Source: Microvirga antarctica (GTDB lineage Bacteria > Pseudomonadota > Alphaproteobacteria > Rhizobiales > Beijerinckiaceae). From it: DNA of 64,000 bases. A model generated the notes under the pieces. It did no database searches. It was not told the origin of the DNA and saw only the letters and a program-made list of their open reading frames with translations. The position numbers were made by a program, and so were the translations under genes. Where the stretch lies: contig NZ_JAGEMM010000002.1 in assembly GCF_017921815.1 (NCBI RefSeq), positions 124,001-188,000 on the forward strand. The letters are read 5' to 3'. Shown here piece after piece: positions 42,553 to 51,755 of the stretch (within the stretch, counting starts at the first letter, position 1; every line of letters begins with the position of its first letter).

Positions 42553-44052
42553 TCAGTCCTCGACAGCCTTGAAGCGACCCATGCCCTTCAGGGCGAAGGG
42601 GAGGATGAGCGCGATCAGCGCGATGGTCAGCAACGTCGCCGAGAACGGGCTTTGCAGCAGGACCATCGGGTCGCCGAGGCTGATCGACAACGCGCGCCGC
42701 AACTGGCTCTCGGCAATCGGCCCGAGGATCAATCCCACCACCACCGGGGCGATCGGATAGTCGAACCGGCGCATCAGGAAGCCGAGGATGCCGAAGCCCG
42801 CGAGCATCATCAATTCCACCGGCGAGGGGTTGGCCGCGATGGTGCCCATGGTGGCGAAGACCAGGATGCCCGCATAGAGCCACGGCTGCGGGATGGCGAG
42901 CAGCCGCACCCACAGTCCGACCAAAGGCAGGTTGAGCACGAGCAGCATCGTATTGGCGATGAACAGACTGGCGATCAGCCCCCAGACCAGATCGGGACGC
43001 TCGGCAAACAGCAACGGACCCGGGTTCAGGCCATATTGCTGAAAGCCCGCGAGCATCATGGCGGCGGTGGCCGAGGTCGGCAGGCCGAGAGTCAGCAGCG
43101 GCACGAGCGTTCCGGCCGCCGATGCGTTGTTGGCGGCCTCCGGTCCCGCCACGCCCTCGATGGCCCCATGACCGAACTCCTCCGGGTGCTTCGACAGCCG
43201 CTTCTCGGCGGAATATGACAGGAAGGTGGGAATTTCGGCGCCGCCTGCAGGCAATGCGCCGATGGGGAAACCCAGCGCGGTGCCGCGCAGCCACGGCTTC
43301 CACGAGCGCTTCCAGTCCTCCTTCGTCATCCACAGGGAGCCGCGGACAGGCTCGAGCTTCTCTTCGTGGATGTGCCGGCGCGATGCCACGTAAAGCGCCT
43401 CGCCGACCGCAAAGAGCCCGACCGCGAGCGTCGTCACCTCGATGCCGTCGAACAGTTCGGGCACCCCATAGGCGAGTCGCGACTGGCCGGTGAGGATGTC
43501 GATGCCCACAAGCCCGAGGGCAAGGCCGATGAACAGGCTGGTGAGACCGCGCACGGGGGAATCGCCGAAGGTCGCCGAAACCGTCACAAAGGCCACGCAC
43601 ATGAGCGCGAAATAATCCTCCGGTCCGAATTTCACCGCGAGATCGACGAGATAGGGGGCGAGGAAGGCAAGCCCCAGCGTCGCGATGGTGCCGGCGACGA
43701 ATGAGCCGATGGCGGAGGTGGCAAGCGCCGGTCCGCCGCGGCCGGCCTTGGCCATCTTGTTGCCTTCGAGCGCGGTGGCCATCGAGGCGCTTTCGCCCGG
43801 CGTGTTGATCAGGATGGCGGTGGTCGAGCCGCCATACATGCCGCCGTAATAAATGCCCGCGAACATGATGATCGACCCGCCGGGGTCGAGCTTGAAGGTG
43901 ATGGGCAGGAGCAGCGCGACGGTCAGCGCCGGGCCGATGCCCGGAAGCACGCCGACTGCGGTGCCCAGCAGCACGCCGATGAGCGCGAACAGCAGGTTCA
44001 TCGGCTCGATGGCGATGGTGAGTCCGTGGGCGAGGGAGACGAAAGCTTCCAT
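42553..44052 (-). CDS. tctA: Tripartite tricarboxylate transporter large permease TctA
   Basis: 499 residues with about 10-12 membrane segments. It forms the ion-driven channel of a citrate/dicarboxylate-type importer with TctB and the binding protein TctC. Hallmarks: [20 protein letters not shown] near residue 38, [19 protein letters not shown], and a second internal-repeat motif [20 protein letters not shown]. Last gene of tctC-tctB-tctA; starts eight bases after tctB. Confidence 0.95.
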   Translation of the reverse strand: MEAFVSLAHGLTIAIEPMNLLFALIGVLLGTAVGVLPGIGPALTVALLLPITFKLDPGGSIIMFAGIYYGGMYGGSTTAILINTPGESASMATALEGNKMAKAGRGGPALATSAIGSFVAGTIATLGLAFLAPYLVDLAVKFGPEDYFALMCVAFVTVSATFGDSPVRGLTSLFIGLALGLVGIDILTGQSRLAYGVPELFDGIEVTTLAVGLFAVGEALYVASRRHIHEEKLEPVRGSLWMTKEDWKRSWKPWLRGTALGFPIGALPAGGAEIPTFLSYSAEKRLSKHPEEFGHGAIEGVAGPEAANNASAAGTLVPLLTLGLPTSATAAMMLAGFQQYGLNPGPLLFAERPDLVWGLIASLFIANTMLLVLNLPLVGLWVRLLAIPQPWLYAGILVFATMGTIAANPSPVELMMLAGFGILGFLMRRFDYPIAPVVVGLILGPIAESQLRRALSISLGDPMVLLQSPFSATLLTIALIALILPFALKGMGRFKAVED

Positions 44053-44060
44053 GACGGTTC

Positions 44061-44534
44061 TCAGATCAGACGTTCAAGCGGGCCCACCGGCAGGGACAGG
44101 GTGAGGAGCTTCGAGAAAAGGATGTAGATGACGATGCTGATCACGACGCCGATGGCGATATCCGCCAGCAGCGCCCGCCGGCCGAAGGCCGCCGATGTGG
44201 CCACGAACAGCACGGTCGTGGCGAGGATGAACCCGCCGCCGAACTTGATCAGCGCAATCAGCGCCGCCATGCCCCCGATGATGAGGACGATCGGCTTCCA
44301 GTCGAGGCTTTCGCGGGCCGGAAGGTCGCCGCGAAGGGCCATGATGGCGTTGCCGATGGCCAGGATGCCGAGGCCGAGCGCCACGATCTTCGGCGCCGCC
44401 TTCGGCCCCATTCCGTAGACCGAGGACAGTTCGAGGGACGACATGTCCAGCCAGATCAGGCCCGCAACGGCCAGAAGAATCAATGCGATGACGAGGCCTG
44501 CCACGTCGATGCGCCGAGTCATGGAGAAACCCAT
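44061..44534 (-). CDS. tctB: Tripartite tricarboxylate transporter small permease TctB
   Basis: 157 residues with four predicted membrane segments (about 12-30, 46-62, 82-115 and 125-148). Segment [19 protein letters not shown] is typical of the family. It assists TctA. ATG 44534 or ATG 44522 could be the start; neither has a strong ribosome site. A terminator hairpin lies just upstream, between it and tctC, which may reduce expression of the membrane parts relative to the binding protein. Confidence 0.92.
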   Translation of the reverse strand: MGFSMTRRIDVAGLVIALILLAVAGLIWLDMSSLELSSVYGMGPKAAPKIVALGLGILAIGNAIMALRGDLPARESLDWKPIVLIIGGMAALIALIKFGGGFILATTVLFVATSAAFGRRALLADIAIGVVISIVIYILFSKLLTLSLPVGPLERLI

Positions 44535-44546
44535 TCGTTCGTGAGG

Positions 44547-44581
44547 AAAAAAGAAGCGCCGCGATCGATGGGCGGCGCTTC
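44547..44581 (-). terminator. Intrinsic terminator between tctC and tctB
   Basis: On the minus strand a perfect 10-bp stem (gaagcgccgc/gcggcgcttc) with a nine-base loop is followed by six T residues. It lies after tctC and before tctB, fitting partial termination inside the operon. Confidence 0.85.
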
Positions 44582-44606
44582 CCTGGATCGTCTCTCGCTG
44601 GCGCCT

Positions 44607-45578
44607 TTACGACTTCACGAGGCCGACGGACATGAGCACGTCCTTCGTGCGGACCTGATCGTCGGCCAGGTACTTGGTGAAGGCGTCGCCCGACAGGTAC
44701 GAATCGTCCCAGCCTTTGGCTTTCAGCAACTCGGTCCATTCCTTGGACTTGGCCATCTTGTCGACGACTTCCGTCAGGGCCTTCTTCTGGTCGGCGGTGA
44801 TGCCGGGAGGGGCCACCACGGCGCGCCAGTTGGCGATCTCGAGATTGATGCCCTGATCCTTGAGCGAGGCGCCCTCGATGCCCGGCAGCTTGGTGGCCGA
44901 GGTAATGCCGATGAGGCGCAGCTTTCCGGCCTTGATCTGGCTCTCGAACTCGCCGTAGCCGGAAATGCCGACCGTGACCTTGCCGCCGAGGATCGCCGCC
45001 AGCGCTTCACCGCCGCCCGAGAACGGGATGTAGTTGATCTTCGTCGGATCCGCGCCGGCTTCCTTGGCGAACAAAGCCGCCGCGATGTGGTCGACGCCGC
45101 CTGCCGAGCCGCCGGCCCAGGTGACCTTGGCGGGATCGGCCTTCACGGCCGCGGCCAGGTCCTTGGCGTTCTTGATCGGGCTGTCGGCCGGGACGACGAG
45201 CGCCTCGTATTCCGCGGTGAGCCGGGCGATCGGGGTCGTCTGGTCGAGGGTGACCGGGGACTTGTTGGTCAGAAGCGCTCCGACCATCACGTAGCCCATC
45301 ACCATGAGCTGGTTGCCGTCGCCCTTGCCGTTATTGACGAACTGCGCAATGCCCACCGAGCCGCCGGCACCCGGGACGTTTGTCACCTGGGCGCTCTTGG
45401 CGAGGCCGGATTGGGTCAGGGCCTGCTGCATCGAGCGGGCGGTCTGGTCCCAGCCGCCGCCGGGAGCCGCCGGCGCCATGATCTTAAGCTCCATCTGCGC
45501 TGCGGCGGAGGTCACGAAGCCTGCGACTGCCGCGACCGCGATGGCGCCGCGCCAGAGTGCTTTTCGAGTGTGAATCAT
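44607..45578 (-). CDS. tctC: Tripartite tricarboxylate transporter substrate-binding protein TctC
   Basis: 323 residues. Signal peptide about 1-26 (ending SAAAQ), then the Bug/TctC fold: APAAPGGGWDQTARSMQQAL, NVPGAGGSVGIAQFVN, and SPIKNAKDLAAAVKADP. It binds a carboxylate in the periplasm for TctAB; the exact substrate is unknown. ATG 45578 with gaggaaac upstream is chosen; a longer frame from 45659 would mask the signal peptide. Confidence 0.94.
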   Translation of the reverse strand: MIHTRKALWRGAIAVAAVAGFVTSAAAQMELKIMAPAAPGGGWDQTARSMQQALTQSGLAKSAQVTNVPGAGGSVGIAQFVNNGKGDGNQLMVMGYVMVGALLTNKSPVTLDQTTPIARLTAEYEALVVPADSPIKNAKDLAAAVKADPAKVTWAGGSAGGVDHIAAALFAKEAGADPTKINYIPFSGGGEALAAILGGKVTVGISGYGEFESQIKAGKLRLIGITSATKLPGIEGASLKDQGINLEIANWRAVVAPPGITADQKKALTEVVDKMAKSKEWTELLKAKGWDDSYLSGDAFTKYLADDQVRTKDVLMSVGLVKS

Positions 45579-45720
45579 TGTTGGTTTCCTCATATGGCGC
45601 TGCCATTCAACCAGGCGCGTCCTGCCCCGGACGGTAAAGGTGGAAATGGGGGGCGGCAAGCGCTTGGTTCTTTATTGCGGTTAAACCTTCGCGTAAGAGC
45701 CTTCGCATGAGGATCACCGC

Positions 45721-46986
45721 ATGAGCGTCGTCGACAGAAGCGACCGTGGCCACCTGGCCCGGGCCGCTGGCCTGTCCGCCGCGCTGTGGCGCGTGGCGAT
45801 GGGTGCGCTGGCTGTTCTGCCGGTCGGCATGGCGGTGGCCCATCGCTCGAGCCCGCTTTTTCTCGGACTCGCTGCCGTTGCGGCGGTGGCGGCGGTACTT
45901 CTCGACGGACAGGGGAGGTCCTTTGCCCGCGCTGCGATCGCCCAACTGGCAACGCCGCTCGGGATATCCGTCGCGGCCTTCTTCGCCTGGGGCCTTGCCT
46001 CCATCGGCTGGAGTGAGTTTCCCGCGGTCTCGCTGTTGGCTTTCGGCGAATTCTGGCTGTCGGTTGCTTTCGCCTGGGTGCTGGCCGTGACCCTTCCTGA
46101 GCGGATGACCCGTCAGGCATTCGGACTCCTCGCCCTGTCCTGCTGTATTGCTGCGGCGATCGTGGTGGTCGAACTGCGAACCGGCATGGTGCTGCGCCGC
46201 ATGCTCGACGTGCGGGCGAACAGCTTCATCTTCAACCGGCCCGTTCTCACCCTCACCCTGCTGCTGCCGGCGGTTGCCCTCTGGTTGTGGCGGCAGAAGG
46301 GCTTTGGCGCTGCCGCAGCGGCAGGGGCGGCTTCTCTCGTGGCCGTCGCGGTGTTCCAGTCCGACAGCGGCGCCGCGGTGCTGGGCCTGGTCGTGGCGGC
46401 CTTCACGTTCGCAGCCGCCTGCCTGGGCCCCCGTCTGGTGGCGCTTGTGGGAGCCTTCGCGTTTTCGCTGGCGCTTGTGCTTGCACCGGTCATGGGCACG
46501 ATCGGCGACCGCGCCATCCCCGACAGCGTCCACCGCCGGCTGGCCGACGATCATTCCCGCGACCGGGTCGACATCTGGCTGAGTTTCAACGACGCGATCC
46601 GGCAGGATCCCGTGCTCGGCGGTGGGTTCGGGGTCAGTCCGGTGATGGACAAGACCTCCGTGGCCGATCGCGTCGCCCCCGAGCACCGCGTCCTGCTGGG
46701 GGTGGGACATCCTCACAATGCTGCGATTCAGGTCTGGGCGGAGCTTGGGATCGTGGGAGCCGTGCTTACCTTGATGATCATTCTGCAGATCCTGCGCCTT
46801 GCTTCCCGACAATCACGACCGATCGCCGCCGCATCCCTCGCCCTCATGGCAGGGGCTGCAAGCGTCGCGCTGGTCGGGCACGGGGCCTGGCAGGGTTGGT
46901 GGGCTGCCTCTCTCGGCGCGGCGATCGTCTGGTTGCTGGCCCTGCGCGACACCGCCCCCCGAACACGAGTGGAGACGACACGATGA
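45721..46986 (+). CDS. O-antigen ligase/polymerase-family membrane protein
   Basis: 421 residues with about 10-12 membrane segments and one large periplasmic loop (about 255-325) containing RDRVDIWLSFNDAI, GGGFGVSP and GHPHNAAIQVWAELGIVG, the Wzy_C pattern in which the histidine of PHN is important. Such proteins attach or polymerise surface polysaccharide in the outer leaflet of the inner membrane. No other LPS genes lie nearby. It overlaps gor by ATGA. Confidence 0.88.
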   Translation: MSVVDRSDRGHLARAAGLSAALWRVAMGALAVLPVGMAVAHRSSPLFLGLAAVAAVAAVLLDGQGRSFARAAIAQLATPLGISVAAFFAWGLASIGWSEFPAVSLLAFGEFWLSVAFAWVLAVTLPERMTRQAFGLLALSCCIAAAIVVVELRTGMVLRRMLDVRANSFIFNRPVLTLTLLLPAVALWLWRQKGFGAAAAAGAASLVAVAVFQSDSGAAVLGLVVAAFTFAAACLGPRLVALVGAFAFSLALVLAPVMGTIGDRAIPDSVHRRLADDHSRDRVDIWLSFNDAIRQDPVLGGGFGVSPVMDKTSVADRVAPEHRVLLGVGHPHNAAIQVWAELGIVGAVLTLMIILQILRLASRQSRPIAAASLALMAGAASVALVGHGAWQGWWAASLGAAIVWLLALRDTAPRTRVETTR

Positions 46987-48368
46987 GCGATTTCGACGTT
47001 GACCTGTTTGTCATCGGGGCCGGGTCCGGTGGCGTGCGCGCGGGTCGGATCGCTGCCGGCTACGGCGCCCGCGTGATGGTGGCCGAGGAGTTTCGTGTCG
47101 GCGGAACCTGTGTCATTCGCGGCTGCGTGCCGAAGAAGCTGCTGGTCTATGCCAGCCGCTTCCACGACGAGTTTCACGATGCGGCAGGCTTCGGCTGGTC
47201 CGTGCCCGAGCCCAGCTTCGACTGGTCGACCCTGATCGCCAACAAGGATCGCGAGATCGACCGGCTGGAGGGGATCTACCGGACCAATCTCGAGCGCTCC
47301 GGCGTGACCATTCTCAACGAGCGCGCCGTGATCGAGGGGCCGCACAGCGTCCGCATGGCAACGAGCGGGACGGTGATCCGCGCCAAGGTCATCCTCGTCG
47401 CGGTCGGCGCCCATCCGACCATGGAGCCCCGCATCCCCGGCGCGGAACTGGCCATCACGTCGAACGACGTGTTCGATCTCAAAACCCAGCCCCGGCGCAT
47501 CATGGTGGTGGGCGGCGGCTACATCGCGGTGGAGTTTGCCGGTGTGTTCGCCGGTCTCGGCAGCGCGGTGACGCTGCTGCACCGGGGCGACAAGCTGCTC
47601 CGCGGCTTCGATGACGACGTGCGCGACGCGCTGGGCGCTGCCTATCGCCAGCGTGGCATCGACCTGACCCTTGGCGCGACCGTGTCGCACCTGGAACGCG
47701 TGTCCGACGGCATCCGGGCGACCCTCTCGGACGGATCGGTGCGGGAAGTGGACCAGGTCCTGGTCGCCACCGGCCGGAGGCCCAACACCAGCGGCCTCGG
47801 GCTCGACCGCGTCGGCATCGCGCTCGACCCGGTCGGGGCCATTCCGGTGGACGACTATTCGCAAACCGTGGTGCCGTCGATCTATGCCATCGGCGACGTG
47901 ACGAACCGCGCCAACCTCACGCCTATCGCCATCCGGGAAGGCCACGCCTTCGCCGACACCGTCTTCGGCAACAAGCCGACCGCCGTCGACCACAGCCTGA
48001 TTCCCACCGCCGTGTTCTCGACCCCCGAAATCGGCGTCATCGGCTGCGGCGAGCACGCGGCCCGCGCGCTTTACGGCGAGATCGACATCTACAAGACGGC
48101 GTTCCGTCCCATGCGCGCGACCCTGTCGGGGAGCCAGGACCGGGTGCTGATGAAGCTCATCGTCGACCGGGCCAGCGACCGGGTCGTGGGCCTCCACATC
48201 GTCGGCCACGACGCCGGCGAGATGATCCAGCTCGCGGGCATCGCCGTCACCATGGGGGCCACCAAGGCCGATTTCGACCGCACGGTGGCTGTCCACCCGA
48301 CCGCGTCCGAGGAGCTGGTGACGATGCGCGTGCCGCACGTCGTGAAGAAGCCGGTGGACGTGGTGTGA
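46983..48368 (+). CDS. gor: Glutathione-disulfide reductase
   Basis: 461 residues. This NADPH-dependent FAD enzyme keeps glutathione reduced. FAD motif DLFVIGAGSGGVRAGRIA, redox-active disulfide GGTCVIRGCVPKK, NADPH motif VVGGGYIAVEFAG, and the C-terminal active-site histidine in VHPTASEELVTM are all present. ATG 46983 overlaps the O-antigen ligase stop; the upstream in-frame extension is not real. The glutathione link with gloA is functional only, not positional. Confidence 0.95.
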   Translation: MSDFDVDLFVIGAGSGGVRAGRIAAGYGARVMVAEEFRVGGTCVIRGCVPKKLLVYASRFHDEFHDAAGFGWSVPEPSFDWSTLIANKDREIDRLEGIYRTNLERSGVTILNERAVIEGPHSVRMATSGTVIRAKVILVAVGAHPTMEPRIPGAELAITSNDVFDLKTQPRRIMVVGGGYIAVEFAGVFAGLGSAVTLLHRGDKLLRGFDDDVRDALGAAYRQRGIDLTLGATVSHLERVSDGIRATLSDGSVREVDQVLVATGRRPNTSGLGLDRVGIALDPVGAIPVDDYSQTVVPSIYAIGDVTNRANLTPIAIREGHAFADTVFGNKPTAVDHSLIPTAVFSTPEIGVIGCGEHAARALYGEIDIYKTAFRPMRATLSGSQDRVLMKLIVDRASDRVVGLHIVGHDAGEMIQLAGIAVTMGATKADFDRTVAVHPTASEELVTMRVPHVVKKPVDVV

Positions 48369-48469
48369 CCGCGCGCGGAAGGCTGTTGTGGATGGGGGTT
48401 TTATATTAACGATATAAAGTAACATTCGGTGAGGGTTACAGATAGGATGCGGGGCAAAAGGAGAGTCCC

Positions 48470-49303
48470 ATGGCATTCGACGTCAACGCTTTGCGCCACC
48501 CGAAAGAGCGGATCTACGGCGCTCTCATGCTCTGGATCGGCGCGCTCGTCTGGTTGGCCGTGGCTGCAGGCGCGGTGCTCAGCCAGGCGTTTCGGATCGC
48601 GATTCTGCCGGCAGCGATCTATCTCGTCGTCATCTGGCTGGTCTTGACGATCGCCCGGGTCCTGATCCGCGCCCACATGTTCGGGCACCATGTGCTTGTC
48701 GGCCCCGATCAGTTTCCGCATATCCACGCCATGGTGGAGGAGGGGGCGCGGCGACTCGGTCTTGCAGAAGCGCCGATGACCTTCGTGTACAATTCCCAAG
48801 GCGTCATGAATGCCTTCGCCCTGCGCCTGATCGGCAAGCAGCGTTATGTGTGGATCGCCTCGGCGCTGATCGATGCCGACACAGACGAGCAATTGCGGTT
48901 CGTCATCGGGCACGAGCTCGGCCATCACGTCGCTGGCCACCTCGATGCCTTGCCCCATGTGGTCAGGCTCGCCGGCTTCCTGATCCCCGCTCTCGGACCC
49001 GCTTATTCGCGTGCCCGCGAACTGACCTGCGACCGGATCTGAGCAGTTGTTGCGGCCTCGAACCCGACGACAGCCCGCTCGGCCCTCCAACTCCTTGCCT
49101 GCGGCAGCGCGAAGCTCAACCGGGAGATGAACCCGACAGCCTTCGGGGCGCAGGACGCCATGGTACCGCCCGTCGCCGGGTTCTTCGTCAAGCTCTTCGC
49201 CAGCCATCCCCGGCACACCCGGCGGGTGGAGGCGGTGGGCCAATGGCTCGGACAAGCGCAGGCCGGCGCGGTCTCGCCCGCTGCGGAACAGCAGGCCGCG
49301 TGA
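48470..49303 (+). pseudogene. M48-family (HtpX-like) metalloprotease gene with in-frame TGA
   Basis: 277 codons plus stop in one uninterrupted frame except for TGA at 49040-49042 (codon 191). Before it: two membrane helices, zinc site GHELGHHVAGH and the third-ligand glutamate in RARELTCDRI. The interrupting codon sits where relatives, as I recall, have glycine after CDR-x, so a GGA-to-TGA change would explain it. After it the frame stays open for 86 codons with family-like sequence (TARSALQLLACGSAKL, MVPPVAGFFVKLFASHPR). A strong ribosome site (aaaggag) precedes ATG. A truncated 190-residue product keeps all zinc ligands but loses the C-terminal part. Confidence 0.8.
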
Positions 49304-49426
49304 TGGTCTGACGGAGCCTCGCGCCTCCACGCTCGCCTTTTCGTCCCCCTCGTGTATAGAAGCGCCTTCGTGCCGCAATGCGCGGTTATCGATGAGGTTT
49401 CTTGAAACGACACGGAGTGGAGTGTC

Positions 49427-50812
49427 ATGACTGAGCGTTGGACGCCCGATAGCTGGAGAAGCAAGCCGATCCAGCAGGTTCCGCACTATCCGGACCGCGA
49501 GGCCCTTGGAGCTGTCGAGCGCGAGCTCGCGGCCTATCCACCGCTCGTTTTTGCAGGCGAGGCGCGCAAGCTCAAGCGGGCGTTGGGTAGCGTCGCCAAG
49601 GGCGAGGCATTTCTGTTGCAGGGCGGCGATTGCGCCGAGAGTTTCGCCGAACATTCGGCCGACAACATCCGCGATTTCTTCCGCCTGTTCCTGCAGATGG
49701 CTGTCGTGCTCACCTTTGCCGGGTCGTCGCCGGTGGTGAAGGTCGGCCGCTCGGCGGGACAATTCGCCAAGCCGCGCTCCTCCGACACCGAGACCGTCAA
49801 CGGCGTCGAACTGCCGAGCTACCGGGGCGACATCGTCAACGATATCGCGTTCACGCCGGAAGCCCGCATTCCCGATCCGGCGCGCCAGATCTCCGCGTTC
49901 CGCCAATCCGCCGCGACCCTCAACCTCCTCCGCGCCTTCGCGACCGGTGGCTACGCCAATCTGGAGAACGCGCATCGCTGGATGTTGGGATTCGTGAAGG
50001 ATTCGCCGCAATCGTCGCGATACCGCGAGATCGCGGAACGGATCACCGAGAGCATCGATTTCATGCGCGCCATCGGGGTCAATCCCGAGACGCATCCGGA
50101 AATGCGCTCCACCGATTTTTACACCAGCCACGAGGCGCTCCTCCTCGGCTACGAACAGGCCATGACCCGGGTCGATTCCACCTCGGGCGACTGGTACGCG
50201 ACCTCCGGCCACATGCTGTGGATCGGCGACCGGACCCGCCAGCTCGACCACGCCCATGTGGAATACATGCGCGGCATCAAGAACCCGATCGGGTTGAAAT
50301 GCGGGCCGACGCTGAAGGCCGACGACCTCTTGAACCTCATCGACCGGCTCAATCCGGACGACGAAGCGGGCCGCCTCACGCTGATCTGCCGCTTTGGCGC
50401 CGGCAAGGTGTTTGACAACCTGCCGGCCCTGGTGCGGGCGGTGAAGCGGGAAGGGCGGACCGTCGTGTGGTCGTGCGATCCCATGCACGGCAACACCATC
50501 AAGGCGGCGTCGGGCTACAAGACCCGGCCGTTCGAGATGATCATGAGCGAGGTGCAGGACTTCTTCTCGGTCCATCAGGCGGAAGGCACCCATGCGGGCG
50601 GCATTCACCTGGAGATGACCGGCAAGAACGTGACAGAATGCACCGGCGGCGCCCGCGCGCTCACCGATGCGGACCTGTCGGACCGCTACCACACCTATTG
50701 CGACCCGCGGCTCAATGCCGAGCAGGCGCTGGAAATCGCGTTCCTGACCTCTGAGATGATCAAGCGCGAGCGCGTGTCGCGCGGGCGCCCTGCGGTGGAA
50801 GCGGCCGAATAG
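49427..50812 (+). CDS. aroG: 3-deoxy-7-phosphoheptulonate synthase, class II
   Basis: 461 residues. It condenses phosphoenolpyruvate and erythrose 4-phosphate in the first step of the shikimate pathway. Class II (plant/AroA-II type) features: [14 protein letters not shown] at the start, [36 protein letters not shown] and [13 protein letters not shown] with metal ligands. The gene is transcribed alone and ends in an intrinsic terminator. The symbol is used for the function; class II genes are also named aroF or aroH. Confidence 0.95.
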   Translation: MTERWTPDSWRSKPIQQVPHYPDREALGAVERELAAYPPLVFAGEARKLKRALGSVAKGEAFLLQGGDCAESFAEHSADNIRDFFRLFLQMAVVLTFAGSSPVVKVGRSAGQFAKPRSSDTETVNGVELPSYRGDIVNDIAFTPEARIPDPARQISAFRQSAATLNLLRAFATGGYANLENAHRWMLGFVKDSPQSSRYREIAERITESIDFMRAIGVNPETHPEMRSTDFYTSHEALLLGYEQAMTRVDSTSGDWYATSGHMLWIGDRTRQLDHAHVEYMRGIKNPIGLKCGPTLKADDLLNLIDRLNPDDEAGRLTLICRFGAGKVFDNLPALVRAVKREGRTVVWSCDPMHGNTIKAASGYKTRPFEMIMSEVQDFFSVHQAEGTHAGGIHLEMTGKNVTECTGGARALTDADLSDRYHTYCDPRLNAEQALEIAFLTSEMIKRERVSRGRPAVEAAE

Positions 50813-50845
50813 GCTGTCTCGCTCTCATCATCGAAACAAAAAAAG

Positions 50846-50869
50846 AGGGCGCTGATGAAGCGCCCTTTT
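50846..50869. terminator. Intrinsic terminator after the DAHP synthase gene
   Basis: 8-bp stem agggcgct/agcgccct with a five-base loop and T residues after it; an A-run upstream makes it usable for the minus-strand small gene as well. Confidence 0.85.
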
Positions 50870-50902
50870 AGTTAAGGGGTCTCGAAAGGTCGGCAAAGAA
50901 GA

Positions 50903-50986
50903 TCAGCCCAAATAGCCCATAAAGAACAGAATAAGAATGATCGGTAGCGGGAGTCCGATGAGCCAAAGTAGTCCGCCTTTAAACAT
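50903..50986 (-). CDS. 27-residue single-helix membrane protein
   Basis: A 27-residue chain starting MFKGGLLWLIGLPLPI, with one hydrophobic helix holding a central PLP. A clear ribosome site (caggaga) is spaced six bases from ATG 50986. Short membrane proteins with an I/L-P-L-P-I core are widespread in proteobacteria, and this resembles them. The longer frame to 51157 is not used. Role unknown. Confidence 0.6.
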   Translation of the reverse strand: MFKGGLLWLIGLPLPIILILFFMGYLG

Positions 50987-51078
50987 TTCCGTCTCCTGTT
51001 GCCTTCGTGGTTCGATAACGAAGAAGCCTTTGGCTAGTTCCACCAAATTCCGCCGCAACGTCAGCGTCCCGTTTCGGT

Positions 51079-51567
51079 TCAGTTGATCGGTTTCACGCTG
51101 TTCATGATCGACTGAATGGCGGTTGCGTGTTTGGCCCGCTCCTCGGTGGAGCCCCACAGGGTCAGCATGATGACCCGGCTCTTGCCGGCCGGAAGAAGGA
51201 CAAAATCAACCTTGGTCGGGCCGTTGCCATCGGTGGTTTCGTAGTGGAGCACCGAACCCGAGATACCGTTGAAATCCATCTCCCGGTTTTCCGGCTTCAT
51301 GCTGAAATCGATTTCGTTGTCCCGCATCCACTCCTCGTTCGTCGCCATCATGGCATCGAGCTTCTTGGCGCTCGCATATTCCATGGAAAAGAACACGTCC
51401 TTGTCGGGCGAGCGGGCGGAGAAGCCGTATTCGATCTCCTCGATAAGCCAGGTGTCTGGGACGGTGATGGTGGCAGCCGGGTCCTTGTCCGGAACGGCGA
51501 AGTTCTTGGCCGAAAGCGGGGTGGCGAGCAGGCACAACACGGCGAAACTCAAGAGACGCTTTTTCAT
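51079..51567 (-). CDS. Exported hypothetical protein
   Basis: 162 residues. Signal peptide about 1-20 (LSFAVLCLLATPLSA). The mature domain carries TITVPDTWLIEEIEYGFSAR, a pattern seen in PsbP-like or DUF1795-type periplasmic folds, and ends with HATAIQSIMNSVKP, a helix also common in such folds. The assignment is tentative. ATG 51567 is chosen because the signal peptide begins there. Probably a periplasmic or lipid-associated protein. Confidence 0.7.
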   Translation of the reverse strand: MKKRLLSFAVLCLLATPLSAKNFAVPDKDPAATITVPDTWLIEEIEYGFSARSPDKDVFFSMEYASAKKLDAMMATNEEWMRDNEIDFSMKPENREMDFNGISGSVLHYETTDGNGPTKVDFVLLPAGKSRVIMLTLWGSTEERAKHATAIQSIMNSVKPIN

Positions 51568-51755
51568 CGATCGGGTCCAGGCCGCCCATCGCGGCGCCTG
51601 CATCTCCTAGGGTAAGGCTTGGCCGCGCGATACGGGGCTGGCAGGGGAAACCGGCATTTTTTGCAGGCCGCCGGCTCGCCGGACCGATCCTTACCTTAAG
51701 GAATGCGCGGCGTGTGGATTGCTGCCCGGCGGCCGACGCGCTAAATCGCAGAACC

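Noticed and set aside
49040..49042. Selenocysteine at the TGA of the M48 gene
   Set aside because: M48 proteases are not selenoproteins, the position is not catalytic, and I see no SECIS-like stem directly after the codon. A nonsense change is simpler.
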